Positions 6,417 through 15,989 of a stretch of DNA of 32,752 nt are shown here, piece after piece. Each line of letters begins with the position of its first letter. Position 1 is the stretch's first letter. Below the pieces are notes generated by a model. That model worked only from the letters and a program-made list of their open reading frames with translations. It was not told the origin of the DNA and searched no databases. Both the position numbers and the translations under genes were made by a program. Origin of the DNA: Paludibacter sp. (lineage in GTDB: Bacteria; Bacteroidota; Bacteroidia; Bacteroidales; Paludibacteraceae); contig JARLGX010000022.1 of NCBI GenBank assembly GCA_031292575.1, forward strand, positions 1-32,752, given 5' to 3'.

Positions 6417-8939
6417 ATGGAACAAAATATTCAATCTTTTTGGAGTATTTCTACTACAGAACTGCTCAACAAACTTCAGGCAAAAGTAAATGGTCTGACT
6501 TCCAACGAAGCCAAACAAAGGCTTAAAGATTATGGTGCCAATAGTTTGAAACCACAAAAAAATTCAAACGCATTTACACTCTTTATTTCACAATTCAAAA
6601 GTCCAATTATCCTTATTTTATTGGCAGCTACTGTATTGTCTATTTTTTTACATAACCTGGTGGATGCTTCCATCATTCTTGCTATTGTTATAATAAGTGG
6701 ATTGCTCGGTTTCTGGCAGGAATTCAGTGCCTCCAATGCCGTAGCAAAGTTATTGGCAATTGTTCAGATTAAAACTACCGTACTGCGCAACGGTAAACAA
6801 CTTGAAATTCATATTGAGGATGTAGTACCCGGCGATATTGTAATTCTCAATGCCGGTGACATTGTACCCGGCGATTGCCAATTGCTCGAAGGAAAAGATG
6901 TGTTTGTGGATGAAGCCATGCTTACGGGCGAAACTTTCCCTGTTGAAAAATCTGTTGCGGTTTTATCGGTCGATACTGCATTAGCGCAACGAACAAACAC
7001 GCTGTTTATGGGTACACATATTGTAAGTGGGAATGCAAAAGCGTTAGTTATAAATACTGCCAAAAATACTGAATTTGGAAAAGTATCTGAACGGCTGAAA
7101 CTAAAACCGCTTGAAACTGAATTTGAAAGAGGAATCCGCAGGTTTGGTTATTTTCTGGGTGAAGTAACGCTTGTATTAGTGGTTCTTATTTTTGCCATCA
7201 ACGTGTATTTACATCGACCTGTGTTGGATGCTTTTCTTTTTTCACTGGCATTGGCTGTTGGGTTAACTCCGCAGTTATTACCGGCTATTATTAGCATTAA
7301 CCTGTCACACGGAGCCAAGAAAATGGCTGAAAAGAAAGTAATCGTGAAACGACTAGCTTCGATTGAAAACTTTGGCAGTATGAATATTATCTGTTCCGAT
7401 AAAACAGGCACACTTACCGAAGGAATTGTTGTGGTACAAGCTGCCGTTGATGTGAATGGCGACAACAATGATAAAGTATTCCTGTACGCTTATCAAAATG
7501 CATTTTACCAAACCGGCTTCACTAATCCAATTGACCAATCCATTGTAAAATACCGTAAAGTTGATTTGAAAGAGTATAAGAAGCATGACGAAATTCCATA
7601 TGATTTTATCAGGAAAAGACTGAGTATATCAGTTCAACAGGGCGATGAATATGTACTTGTTACCAAAGGTGCACTTACCAATATTCTTGAAGTATGTTCC
7701 ACCGTTGAAACCAAGGATGGAGCCGTTGTTGCGATTAAATCATTGCAGAATCAAATACAGAGAAAATTTGAAGAATTTAGTAATCAGGGATTTCGTACAT
7801 TGGGAATTGCCTATAAAAAATTACCGACCGGTGCACCAATTACAAAAGACGATGAGAAAGATATGACATTTGCCGGATTTCTGACCCTTTTTGATCCTCC
7901 CAAAGCAAACATTGCTGAAACAATTGCCGGCTTGAAGAAACTGGGTATTTCTCTCAAAATTATTACCGGTGACAATCATCTTGTAGCTACAAGCATCAGC
8001 AAAAAAATGGGACTGGATGATAATAAAATTATTACAGGGCCGGAACTTCATAAAATGAGCGATGCAGCATTGCTCCGGCAAATAACTTCAATTAATGTTT
8101 TTGCCGAAATAGAACCTAATCAGAAAGAACGGATTATTATAGCCATGAAAAAAGCCGGAAATGTAGTGGGTTACATGGGCGATGGCATAAATGATGCTTC
8201 GGCACTTCATGCTGCCGATGTAGGGATTTCTGTTGATACAGGTGCCGACGTAGCCAAAGATGCTGCCGATATTGTATTGCTCGAAAAAGATTTAAGTGTA
8301 CTGGTGGAAGGAGTTCGCGAAGGCAGAACTACATTTGCCAATACCCTGAAGTATGTTTTTATGGCTACCAGTGCCAATTTCGGAAATATGTTTAGCATGG
8401 CTGGCATTTCACTTTTTATTCCATTTCTTCCGCTGTTGCCAAAACAGATATTACTTACCAACCTATTGACTGATTTTCCCGAAATGACCATAGCTACTGA
8501 TAATGTGGATGATGAAATGGTGGATCATCCCCGGCGTTGGGACATAAAGGCTATCCGCAAGTTTATGATTACGTTTGGGCTGGTGAGTTCTGTGTTCGAT
8601 TACCTTACTTTTGGTTTGCTTTTACTTCTGCTACATGCCAACGAAAGCCAGTTTCGCACAGGCTGGTTTATGGAATCGGTTATCTCAGCCTCCATGATAG
8701 TATTGGTTATTCGAAGCAGGAAACCTTTTTTCAAAAGTAAACCCGGCAAGTATTTATTAATTGCCACCTTGTCGATAGCAGTTATAACCATTATTCTGCC
8801 ATTTACATCCCTTGGAACTGTTTTTGGATTCAGTCCACTCAGTTTCACTACGTATTTATTGTTAATGCTGATTGTGCTTTTGTATATTTTTGCTGCTGAA
8901 ATTACCAAAACAATTTTTTATAAAATAGTTAAGTTCTAA
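6417..8939 (+). CDS. mgtA: magnesium-type P-type ATPase (MgtA/MgtB-like, P3B)
   Basis: The 840-residue P-type ATPase has all core motifs: actuator loop LTGE (169-172), phosphorylation site CSDKTGTLT with Asp 328, and the hinge GDGINDASALHAAD (about 587-600). Helix 4 reads VGLTPQLLP followed by KKVIVKRLASIENFGSMNIICSDKTG, close to MgtA's GLTPEMLP segment and unlike Ca2+ or heavy-metal pumps. It has no N-terminal metal-binding domain. The late segment NLLTDFPEMTIATDNVDDEMVDHPRRW corresponds to the MgtA NLL-D-DNVD region. It likely imports Mg2+ across the inner membrane. The gene is 11 bp after marC. No Mg2+-sensing leader is visible, so expression probably comes from P1. Other cation specificity cannot be excluded. 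Confidence 0.85.
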   Translation: MEQNIQSFWSISTTELLNKLQAKVNGLTSNEAKQRLKDYGANSLKPQKNSNAFTLFISQFKSPIILILLAATVLSIFLHNLVDASIILAIVIISGLLGFWQEFSASNAVAKLLAIVQIKTTVLRNGKQLEIHIEDVVPGDIVILNAGDIVPGDCQLLEGKDVFVDEAMLTGETFPVEKSVAVLSVDTALAQRTNTLFMGTHIVSGNAKALVINTAKNTEFGKVSERLKLKPLETEFERGIRRFGYFLGEVTLVLVVLIFAINVYLHRPVLDAFLFSLALAVGLTPQLLPAIISINLSHGAKKMAEKKVIVKRLASIENFGSMNIICSDKTGTLTEGIVVVQAAVDVNGDNNDKVFLYAYQNAFYQTGFTNPIDQSIVKYRKVDLKEYKKHDEIPYDFIRKRLSISVQQGDEYVLVTKGALTNILEVCSTVETKDGAVVAIKSLQNQIQRKFEEFSNQGFRTLGIAYKKLPTGAPITKDDEKDMTFAGFLTLFDPPKANIAETIAGLKKLGISLKIITGDNHLVATSISKKMGLDDNKIITGPELHKMSDAALLRQITSINVFAEIEPNQKERIIIAMKKAGNVVGYMGDGINDASALHAADVGISVDTGADVAKDAADIVLLEKDLSVLVEGVREGRTTFANTLKYVFMATSANFGNMFSMAGISLFIPFLPLLPKQILLTNLLTDFPEMTIATDNVDDEMVDHPRRWDIKAIRKFMITFGLVSSVFDYLTFGLLLLLLHANESQFRTGWFMESVISASMIVLVIRSRKPFFKSKPGKYLLIATLSIAVITIILPFTSLGTVFGFSPLSFTTYLLLMLIVLLYIFAAEITKTIFYKIVKF

Positions 8940-8969
8940 ATTAAATCAATAATGTAATAATATATTCAA

Positions 8970-9179
8970 ATGAAAATAATAGGTATCGTAATAATGATTT
9001 TGGGATTAGGGTTCACCATCTATACATCCATCAGTTATTTTAGCAGGGAGCAAATTCTAAAAGTAGGAACAATAGAATTAACCCACAGTCAACCACAATC
9101 TCTTAGTTGGTCGCCATTTATAGGCATGGCCATAATGGTTCTAGGCGCGTATCTGATTTTACAGGCCAGAAAGAAATAA
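8970..9179 (+). CDS. small two-helix membrane protein
   Basis: The product is 69 residues with a helix at about 3-24 (IGIVIMILGLGFTIYTSISYF), a polar middle containing EILKVGTIELTHSQPQSLSWSP, and a second helix at 51-66, ending in ARKK. Proteins of this exact plan recur in Bacteroidota, but no function is known to me. It follows the ATPase by 30 bp and is probably the last gene of the P1 transcript before the phosphofructokinase, which has a candidate promoter of its own. Confidence 0.75.
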   Translation: MKIIGIVIMILGLGFTIYTSISYFSREQILKVGTIELTHSQPQSLSWSPFIGMAIMVLGAYLILQARKK

Positions 9180-9219
9180 CAAATACTGCATTTTAGCAAT
9201 GAGACTTGTTTAAAAACTG

Positions 9220-9227
9220 TATATTTG
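9220..9227 (+). promoter_or_regulatory. candidate -7 element for the phosphofructokinase gene
   Basis: TATATTTG is a full TAnnTTTG match, 22 bp before ATG 9250. No repeat operator of the P1 type is present and no convincing -33 element is seen, so confidence is low. Confidence 0.35.
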
Positions 9228-9249
9228 TTCGACATAATAATTGCATTTC

Positions 9250-10587
9250 ATGACTCACGAAGATTTTGAAGTTAAAGGATTAGGAAGAGCGACTATAAAA
9301 TCACCGTTAAAACCAACGTTCCATCCGGATGGTTTATCATTCAGGTTTATTGAGAACGATCGGATTTTGTTAGATTCATCATTGGATCATTTTAAACACT
9401 GCCTGAGAAACGGAGAAACACCAATTTCCTTCGAAAAAGCAGGGCCACATAAGCATCTTTATTTCGACCCGGCTCGTACCAAAGTAGCCATTGTTACTTG
9501 TGGCGGATTATGTCCGGGAATAAATAATGTAATTCGGAGTGTGGTAAATCAACTTTATTACCGCTACAAAGTCAATAAAGTTATTGGTGTTCAATATGGA
9601 TTCGAAGGTTTCATTCCCAAATACAATCATCCAATCATTGAACTAACTCCTGAAAGCGTTGATGCAATTCACCTTTTTGGCGGGACTATTCTTGGCTCTT
9701 CACGGGGCAATCAGCCTGTGGATGAAATTGTGGACAGGCTCCGTGAGTTAGAAGTGGACATCCTGTTTTGTATTGGCGGCGATGGAACCTTGCATGGTGC
9801 ACATGCTATTTACGAAGAGGTAGACCGGCGTGGTCTGAATATTTCTGTTGGCACAATTCCCAAAACCATTGATAATGATATTGATCTTATTGACAAATCA
9901 TTTGGATTTGAAACGGCGTTTAGCATTGCCAACAAAATTATTCGCGATGCCCACAACGAAGCAAAAGGGGTTTACAATGGCATTGCAATTTTAAAATTAA
10001 TGGGTCGCAATTCGGGGTTTATAGCTGCTTACGCTGCCCTTTCCATTCAGGAAGCAAATTTTGTACTTATCCCCGAAATGGATTTTGATTTAGAGGGTCC
10101 GAACGGGTTTTTACAAGCATTGCGCAAACGTATTGAAAACCGTCATCATGCACTTATTGTGGTGGCCGAAGGAGCCGGAAAGCAATTTTTTGAAGGTCAG
10201 ACATTTGATATTGATGCATCCGGAAATATTAAAAATAAAGACATAGGGATCTATTTGAAAGAGAAGATAAGCGAGGATTTTCAATCAAGAAATATTTCGG
10301 TTACCATCAAATATATCGATCCGAGTTATATTATCCGTAGTGCTCCGGCCAATGCCAACGATAGCAAATTCTGTGGATTACTTGCTCAAAATGCCGTTCA
10401 TGCAGCTATGGCGGGTAGAACTGATTATGTGGTAGGGCATTGGAATCATTTATTTACACTCTTGCCAATTCCATGTGCCATTTCAATACCAAAAAGAATA
10501 GATATGAATGATGAATTGTGGTGGAATGTGCTGGAAACCACCGGGCAGCCTGTATCTATGAAAAATACTGGTAATCTTTTATCATAA
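9250..10587 (+). CDS. pfkA: ATP-dependent 6-phosphofructokinase
   Basis: ATG 9250 (445 residues) is preferred to the in-frame TTG 9241. The glycolytic enzyme converts fructose 6-phosphate to fructose 1,6-bisphosphate. Motifs in order: nucleotide loop TCGGLCPGINNVIRS, GGDGTLHGA (about 176-184), substrate/catalytic loop PKTIDNDIDLID (about 207-218), and KLMGRNSGFIAAYAAL. The GGDGT glycine is the residue that marks ATP users, whereas PKTIDND carries the lysine usual in PPi-type enzymes. This combination is known from the long plant-like/spirochaete-like PFK clade, whose 440-residue size also fits. ATP use is therefore the better call, but biochemically unproven. It stands about 70 bp after the small membrane protein gene. 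Confidence 0.88.
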   Translation: MTHEDFEVKGLGRATIKSPLKPTFHPDGLSFRFIENDRILLDSSLDHFKHCLRNGETPISFEKAGPHKHLYFDPARTKVAIVTCGGLCPGINNVIRSVVNQLYYRYKVNKVIGVQYGFEGFIPKYNHPIIELTPESVDAIHLFGGTILGSSRGNQPVDEIVDRLRELEVDILFCIGGDGTLHGAHAIYEEVDRRGLNISVGTIPKTIDNDIDLIDKSFGFETAFSIANKIIRDAHNEAKGVYNGIAILKLMGRNSGFIAAYAALSIQEANFVLIPEMDFDLEGPNGFLQALRKRIENRHHALIVVAEGAGKQFFEGQTFDIDASGNIKNKDIGIYLKEKISEDFQSRNISVTIKYIDPSYIIRSAPANANDSKFCGLLAQNAVHAAMAGRTDYVVGHWNHLFTLLPIPCAISIPKRIDMNDELWWNVLETTGQPVSMKNTGNLLS

Positions 10588-10690
10588 AACTGATTGTTAA
10601 GTGGTATGCAAAGTATTGGTGTCATGAACCATTAATAAAAAAACTCAGTACTAAAATGAGATTACATGGGGTTTACTGGTTTATTTATCA

Positions 10691-10698
10691 TACATTTG
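10691..10698 (+). promoter_or_regulatory. candidate -7 element for the CheB-CheR-PAS gene
   Basis: TACATTTG matches TAnnTTTG, 65 bp before GTG 10763. The operator seen at P1-P7 is absent, so this gene appears to be outside that regulon. Confidence 0.35.
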
Positions 10699-10762
10699 TT
10701 TATTCTTAAAAATGATCTTTCGAACTGCATAATTTATTTCAAAAAAATAAAAATATCTTCAC

Positions 10763-13699
10763 GTGAAACCTCCAAAACCTGAATTGATAGCTGCTTCGAA
10801 TGTGAAATCTGCCGATTCAAATACCGGAAAGTTTCCAATCGTATGTATTGGTGCTTCGGCGGGTGGTTTAGATGCTTTCGAACAGTTTCTGACCAATGTG
10901 CCTGAAAACAGCGGAATGGCGTATATTATTATTCAGCATCTTGATCCTACACAGCAAGGTATGTTGCCTGAACTCCTTCAACGAATTAGCAAAATGCTTG
11001 TTTCTCAGGCAAAAAATGAGATGAAGGTGAAACCAAATAATGTATATGTGATTCCACCCAATAAGAGCATGTCAATTCTAAAGGGTGTTCTCTATTTATC
11101 CGATCCCGTTGAAACAAGAGGACTTCGGTTGCCAATCGATTTTTTCTTACATTCACTGGCCGAAGATCAAAACGAGTATGGTGTGGCTGTTATACTTTCG
11201 GGTATGGGTTCTGATGGTAGTGCGGGAGTTCGTGCCTTAAAAGAAAAAAATGGAATTGTAGTGGTTCAGGAACCCTCAGATGCAAAATACGACAGCATGC
11301 CTCGCAATGCTATGGATGCGACATTGGTTGACATTCAGGCTCCGGCTAATGAATTGCCCGTAAAAATACTCGAATACTTAAAACAAACACATGTAGTGGC
11401 ATCGGATACAGACATTGAAATAAAAGACCAAAGTGCGTTAGATAAAATTATTATTATTTTGCGTACACAAACTGGAAACGATTTTTCATTGTACAAAAAA
11501 AATACAATTTATCGTCGCATTGAACGTCGCATGGATGTTCATAAAATAGATAAAATAGCTTCTTATGTGGGTTTTCTGCATGAGAACCCCAAGGAAGTGG
11601 ATATCCTGTTTAAAGAATTACTGATTGGTGTAACCAATTTCTTTCGCGATACGGAAGTGTGGAAAATGCTGGGAGAAACCATTCTTCCTGATATTATAAA
11701 AAGCAAACCTGAAGGCACTGTATTACGAGCCTGGGTTGCCGGTTGTTCTACCGGCGAAGAAGCTTATTCGCTTGCCATTGTGTTTAAAGAAGCACTTGAA
11801 AAAAATAATCCGCACGGAGGTATTTCCATTCAGATATTTGCCACCGACCTGGATAATGAAGCGATAGAGACAGCCCGCAAAGGACTTTTTTCCGATAAGA
11901 TAACGAGTGATGTATCCCCTAAACGACTAGATCGTTTTTTCCATGCCACTGAAGATGGCTATCGGGTAAATAACGAAATTCGTGAAATGGTAGTGTTTGC
12001 AAAACACAATATTATTCTGCATCCTCCTTTTACTAAACTGGATATTCTTACTTGCCGCAATTTGCTCATTTATATGGATGCCGAGTTGCAAAAAAAACTG
12101 TTAGGCTTATTTTACTATAGCATTAATCCCAAAGGATATATGGTGCTTGGGAGCGCTGAAACACTTGGAAGCCAAAGTCATTTCTTTGATACGTTAGATA
12201 ATAAATTGAAAATTTACCAACGAACAGTTACCAGTCAAGCGCCTGAATTGTTTGATTTTCCATCTTCGTTTTCGCGAACTAAACCAACCAACATTGAACC
12301 CCTGATTCCGGTTAAGGCCACTTCGAATATTCAAACGTTGGCAGATCAACTGTTGTTACAGTATTTTTCGCCACCGGGAGTGTTGGTCAACGATAAAGGC
12401 GATATTATTTACATTAGTGGACGTACAGGGAAATACCTGGAACCTGCAGTAGGCAAAGCCAACATGAACATTTTTGCCATGTTGCGCGATGGATTGCAGA
12501 ATGAGTTTCCGTCTGCATTTCGTCAGGTAATTTTAAAGAAAGAACCTATAATCCTGAACAATATTAAAATAGGAACAAATGGTGGAACACACTATATAAA
12601 TGTTACTATTCAGTGGATAGAAAAACCCGAAGCCTTGAGTGGTATGGTGATGATTATCTTCAGGGACATTCCCAAAACTACAGACACTCATGAGTTGGGG
12701 AAAAGGGATGAAAAATCTTTTAATACTATCAAACAAGTCGAGTTGGAAAAAGAACTGCAACATGTTCGTGAACAGATGCAAAGCACGCTGGAAGAAATGC
12801 AAACTTCGCAGGAAGAGCTGAAATCGACCAACGAGGAATTGCAATCAACCAACGAGGAACTGCAATCAACCAACGAAGAGCTGACCACTTCGAAAGAAGA
12901 AATGCAAAGTTTGAATGAAGAACTACAAACGGTGAATGCGGAATTGTTATCAAAAGTAGATGATTTCTCGCGGGTAAATAACGATATGAAAAACCTGCTG
13001 AATAGTACCGATATTGCTACCTTGTTTCTGGACAAAGACCTGAACATCCGTCGGTATACCAATCAGGCGACTAAAATTTTCAAACTGATAAAAAGTGATA
13101 TAGGTCGTCCTTTTACCGATCAGGTTTCCGATTTGGTATATCCCGAATTGGCTAACGATGCACTTGAAGTATTACGCACACTGGTATTTATTCAAAAGCA
13201 AATTACTACTTCCGATGGGCGCTGGTTCTCCACGCGCATCATGCCTTATCGCACTTTCGATGATCGGATTGATGGACTGGTGATTACTTTTTTCAATATC
13301 TCCGATCACAAACAACTGGAAGTGGAACTGAATGAAACACGGCAAATACATAGTTTGCTTTTAAACAGATCGGCCGATGTTATCATTAAATTATCAACTG
13401 ACTGGATGATCTTGGAATACAATTCAGAAGCTGAAAAATTCTTTGGCAAGAAACGGAAAGAGGTATTGAATCAAAACTATTTTCAGTTACTTGTTCCTGA
13501 GTCCAATCAAAAGAAGGATGAAAAAGAACTGACTAAACTATTGAAAAACGAAGAGGATACCACCTATACGATGCTGATGCTTGCAGCCAACAATCAACAG
13601 ATAAAAGTAGAATGGTCGGCAAATATATTAATTAATAGTTTGAATATCCCGACTGGTATGATTATTATCGCAAAAAAAACACAACTAAATTATGAATAA
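10763..13699 (+). CDS. CheB-CheR-PAS fusion protein (methylesterase/methyltransferase sensor)
   Basis: GTG start, 978 residues. Residues 25-195 form a CheB methylesterase domain with the catalytic triad Ser32 (GASAGG), His59 (QHLDP) and Asp151 (GMGSDGSAG), but without a receiver domain. Residues about 220-485 form a CheR methyltransferase (NFFRD 292-296, SAM motif GCSTGEEAYS 327-336, HPPFTKLDILTCRNLLIY). A PAS-like segment (about 525-630) follows, then a long coiled coil built from repeats of STNEELQ (about 650-735), and two PAS regions to the end. No histidine kinase domain and no chemoreceptor gene are present nearby, so it probably signals by protein methylation or through a partner kinase. 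It overlaps the next PAS gene by 8 bp. Confidence 0.9.
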   Translation: MKPPKPELIAASNVKSADSNTGKFPIVCIGASAGGLDAFEQFLTNVPENSGMAYIIIQHLDPTQQGMLPELLQRISKMLVSQAKNEMKVKPNNVYVIPPNKSMSILKGVLYLSDPVETRGLRLPIDFFLHSLAEDQNEYGVAVILSGMGSDGSAGVRALKEKNGIVVVQEPSDAKYDSMPRNAMDATLVDIQAPANELPVKILEYLKQTHVVASDTDIEIKDQSALDKIIIILRTQTGNDFSLYKKNTIYRRIERRMDVHKIDKIASYVGFLHENPKEVDILFKELLIGVTNFFRDTEVWKMLGETILPDIIKSKPEGTVLRAWVAGCSTGEEAYSLAIVFKEALEKNNPHGGISIQIFATDLDNEAIETARKGLFSDKITSDVSPKRLDRFFHATEDGYRVNNEIREMVVFAKHNIILHPPFTKLDILTCRNLLIYMDAELQKKLLGLFYYSINPKGYMVLGSAETLGSQSHFFDTLDNKLKIYQRTVTSQAPELFDFPSSFSRTKPTNIEPLIPVKATSNIQTLADQLLLQYFSPPGVLVNDKGDIIYISGRTGKYLEPAVGKANMNIFAMLRDGLQNEFPSAFRQVILKKEPIILNNIKIGTNGGTHYINVTIQWIEKPEALSGMVMIIFRDIPKTTDTHELGKRDEKSFNTIKQVELEKELQHVREQMQSTLEEMQTSQEELKSTNEELQSTNEELQSTNEELTTSKEEMQSLNEELQTVNAELLSKVDDFSRVNNDMKNLLNSTDIATLFLDKDLNIRRYTNQATKIFKLIKSDIGRPFTDQVSDLVYPELANDALEVLRTLVFIQKQITTSDGRWFSTRIMPYRTFDDRIDGLVITFFNISDHKQLEVELNETRQIHSLLLNRSADVIIKLSTDWMILEYNSEAEKFFGKKRKEVLNQNYFQLLVPESNQKKDEKELTKLLKNEEDTTYTMLMLAANNQQIKVEWSANILINSLNIPTGMIIIAKKTQLNYE

Positions 13700-14240
13700 G
13701 CCAGAATATTATACTGACGCACAGTTACTTCGGATTAAAGCTGAAGAAAAACTAAAGAATAAACTAAAGAGTAAGAGTACTGATGATACAGAGCATGATG
13801 CTCAAAAACTACTGCACGAGTTGCAGGTACACCAGATAGAACTGGAAATGCAGAATGAAGAACTGCGTGAAGCCACTGAAGCGGCTCAGGTGGCATTGAA
13901 AAAATATACTATGCTGTATGATTTAGCTCCTATGGGATATTTTACACTAAATCATGATGGTGCCATTCTTGAACTGAATTTTACCGGTGCCGAAATGTTG
14001 GGAGACAGACGTTTTAGTTTGGTAGGTAGTAACTTTAAGTTATATGTAGCCGATGAATCAAAGCCGATTTTCAATGAGTTCTTCAGCAGAGTTTTCGACG
14101 AGAACTCGAAGGAGTCGTGCGAAGTAAAGCTTGGGTATGATAAGATGCCATTGGGGTATTTCTATATGGAAGCAGTGTTTATTGGTGATGAAAATAAGTG
14201 TCTTTTGTCGCTGATCAATATTTCAAATCTTAAGGTGTAA
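13692..14240 (+). CDS. PAS-domain protein without output domain
   Basis: The 182-residue protein has a charged helical N-terminus including HELQVHQIELEMQNEELREA (about 39-58, coiled coil), then one PAS domain (about 75-178; YDLAPMGYFTLNHDGAILELN, LVGSNFKLYVADES). It stops right after the PAS fold at SLINISNLKV, where related Bacteroidota proteins usually run into a histidine kinase. It overlaps the CheB-CheR-PAS gene by 8 bp, so the two are translationally coupled and may form one sensory complex by coiled-coil contact. No frameshift leading to a kinase is seen: the next gene is on the other strand 33 bp away. Confidence 0.8.
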   Translation: MNKPEYYTDAQLLRIKAEEKLKNKLKSKSTDDTEHDAQKLLHELQVHQIELEMQNEELREATEAAQVALKKYTMLYDLAPMGYFTLNHDGAILELNFTGAEMLGDRRFSLVGSNFKLYVADESKPIFNEFFSRVFDENSKESCEVKLGYDKMPLGYFYMEAVFIGDENKCLLSLINISNLKV

Positions 14241-14273
14241 AAGATTACAGATTAACTGCCTCAATACTCTATT

Positions 14274-14993
14274 TTATTTGTTCTTTTCTGCCGCTTTTTT
14301 TGCATCTTCTTTCTTTTGAGCTGCTTTCTTAGCTTTTCTGTCAAAATATCCTTTGAATAAGAAATTATGTTTTGCAGCGGTCATGTTTTCATCCAAACTT
14401 TTCGATCCTTTTTTGAGATTCACAATGGTTTTATTCAGATTTTCGGCAAGTGTTTGATCCTGAATTAACCGGCCAAGGGTACCTTTGCCACTGTTTATCT
14501 TTGTCATAATTTCAGCCAGTTGTTGTGTAATTACTTCGGCATTACCGGCAGTAACTTGCAAGCTTTTCATGATGGCGTCAGTTTCTACAGGTTCGCTCGA
14601 CTCCAATCGCTGATTTTCTTTGGCTAAAACATCTGAACTGCTTTGCGAAATAACAATAAGTTTGGCGCCAATAATTCCCTCAGAACCAATGCTTACTCTG
14701 CTATCCGATTTAATAAAACGCCAAACATCTTTTTTAATGAGCATATCAATTCGCACAGTCGAATCGTTTATGATAACGATATTATCAACCGTTCCGACTG
14801 TTATGCCTGAAAAACGCACATTGTTTCCAATTTGCAATCCGGCTACGTTGTGAAAAGTGGAAGTAAGTTTAAAAACCGGATCAAATAAATTCTTTTGTTT
14901 TCCGATTATAAATACTGCCAGAACAAATAGTGTCAAACCTCCGGCCACAAAGAGCCCCAAGCGAATTTTAAATTTTTGTGTATGCGTTTCCAT
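14274..14993 (-). CDS. MlaD-like MCE-domain substrate-binding protein
   Basis: The 239-residue protein has one N-terminal membrane anchor (about 11-31, LFVAGGLTLFVLAVFIIG) and an MCE domain (about 38-120) with the family's signature GLQIGNNVRFSGITVGTVDNI and the ISIGSEGIIGAK loop (read here as VSIGSEGIIGAKLIVI). The rest is helical (LQVTAGNAEVITQQLAEIMTKINSGKGTLGRLIQDQ, the repeated MlaD-type helix) and ends in a lysine/alanine-rich tail. It would sit in the periplasm on the inner membrane and pass phospholipid to or from the MlaE-MlaF complex. It follows MlaF on the minus strand, but 211 bp of repeats lie between. Confidence 0.88.
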   Translation of the reverse strand: METHTQKFKIRLGLFVAGGLTLFVLAVFIIGKQKNLFDPVFKLTSTFHNVAGLQIGNNVRFSGITVGTVDNIVIINDSTVRIDMLIKKDVWRFIKSDSRVSIGSEGIIGAKLIVISQSSSDVLAKENQRLESSEPVETDAIMKSLQVTAGNAEVITQQLAEIMTKINSGKGTLGRLIQDQTLAENLNKTIVNLKKGSKSLDENMTAAKHNFLFKGYFDRKAKKAAQKKEDAKKAAEKNK

Positions 14994-14999
14994 GATTTA

Positions 15000-15148
15000 G
15001 TTGATTGGTTGATTAGTTGATTGGGTGAATAGTTGAATGGTTGATTAGGTAATTGGTTGAATAGTTGATTAGTTGAATAGTTGATTAGTTGATTGGGTCA
15101 TTGGTTGATTGGGTGAATAGTTGATTGGGTGAATGGTTAATTAAGTAA
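15000..15148. repeat. degenerate tandem repeat of 8 bp between mlaF and mlaD
   Basis: About 18 consecutive octamers of the type GTTGATTG, GTTGATTA, GTTGAATA and GGTGAATA fill the spacer inside the mla operon. No ORF or promoter is evident. The period is mostly exactly 8 bp, as expected of slipped-strand expansion. Confidence 0.8.
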
Positions 15149-15204
15149 TGATAATGAATTTCCATAAAACAAAATAACAGATGAACCAATCAACGAATAA
15201 ACTT

Positions 15205-15987
15205 TTACTTGAAAAATGCCATGATTAATTCATCGGTAGATTTTTCGAATTTATTTAATGAGCCTTTTTCGTATACCTGTCCATCTTGTAACATAATAAG
15301 TCGGTCGGCCGTTGTACGGGCACATTCAATATCATGTGTAATGATGATGGAAGATGTTTTATATTTTTTCTGAACGTCGTTAATCAGTAAACTTATTTCT
15401 TCAGATGTTACCGGATCGAGCCCTGTGGTTGGTTCATCATACAAAATAATTAAAGGATCAACAACAATGGTTCGTGCCAGACTGATTCGTTTTCGCATAC
15501 CACCTGATAGTTGCGAGGGCATTTTGTCCAATGCATCGGCTAAACCTACATTTTCAAGCACATCTTTAATTTTTTCATCAATTTCTTTTTGGTTTACATG
15601 CTCTTTCATTCTCCGTAATGGAAATTCCAGGTTCTCTTTCACCGTCATCGAATCATATAAAGCTCCGCTTTGAAACAGAAAACCTATTTTCTGGCGCACT
15701 TCTCCCAATTCTTTCACGGTTAATTTAGTGATATCTTGATTGAATACTTGTATCGTTCCGCTGTCCGATTTTAATAGCCCGACAATACATTTGATTAATA
15801 CCGATTTGCCGCTGCCAGATTTACCCAGCACTACTAAGTTTTCGCCATTAAAAAGCTTAAACGAAAGATTGTTTAAAACTTCCTGACCTCCGAATGATTT
15901 ACACAAGCCGGTAATTTCAATAACAGCTTCTTTGGTGTCTGTTTTGACCGGTTCTTTTACCAGTTCTTCACTTTGATTCGTTTTCAT
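15205..15987 (-). CDS. MlaF-like ABC transporter ATP-binding protein
   Basis: I start the gene at ATG 15987 (260 residues), 2 bp after the mlaE stop. A longer in-frame reading to 16122 would run through mlaE and is rejected. The ATPase has Walker A GKSGSGKS, Q-loop FLFQSGALYDSMTV, signature LSGGM(R)KR, Walker B PLIILYDEPTTG and switch histidine IITHD. The 'SGALYDSMTV' Q-loop is typical of the MCE-transport (Mla/Ttg2) ATPases. It energises phospholipid movement by MlaE at the inner membrane. The first 20 residues are a charged tail (KTNQSEELVKEPVKTDTKEA). Likely translationally coupled to mlaE. Confidence 0.9.
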   Translation of the reverse strand: MKTNQSEELVKEPVKTDTKEAVIEITGLCKSFGGQEVLNNLSFKLFNGENLVVLGKSGSGKSVLIKCIVGLLKSDSGTIQVFNQDITKLTVKELGEVRQKIGFLFQSGALYDSMTVKENLEFPLRRMKEHVNQKEIDEKIKDVLENVGLADALDKMPSQLSGGMRKRISLARTIVVDPLIILYDEPTTGLDPVTSEEISLLINDVQKKYKTSSIIITHDIECARTTADRLIMLQDGQVYEKGSLNKFEKSTDELIMAFFK

Positions 15988-15989
15988 AT

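Noticed and set aside
12533-13062. Minus-strand ORFs opposite the CheB-CheR-PAS coiled coil
   Set aside because: They are reverse-complement shadows of the repetitive STNEELQ coding region.
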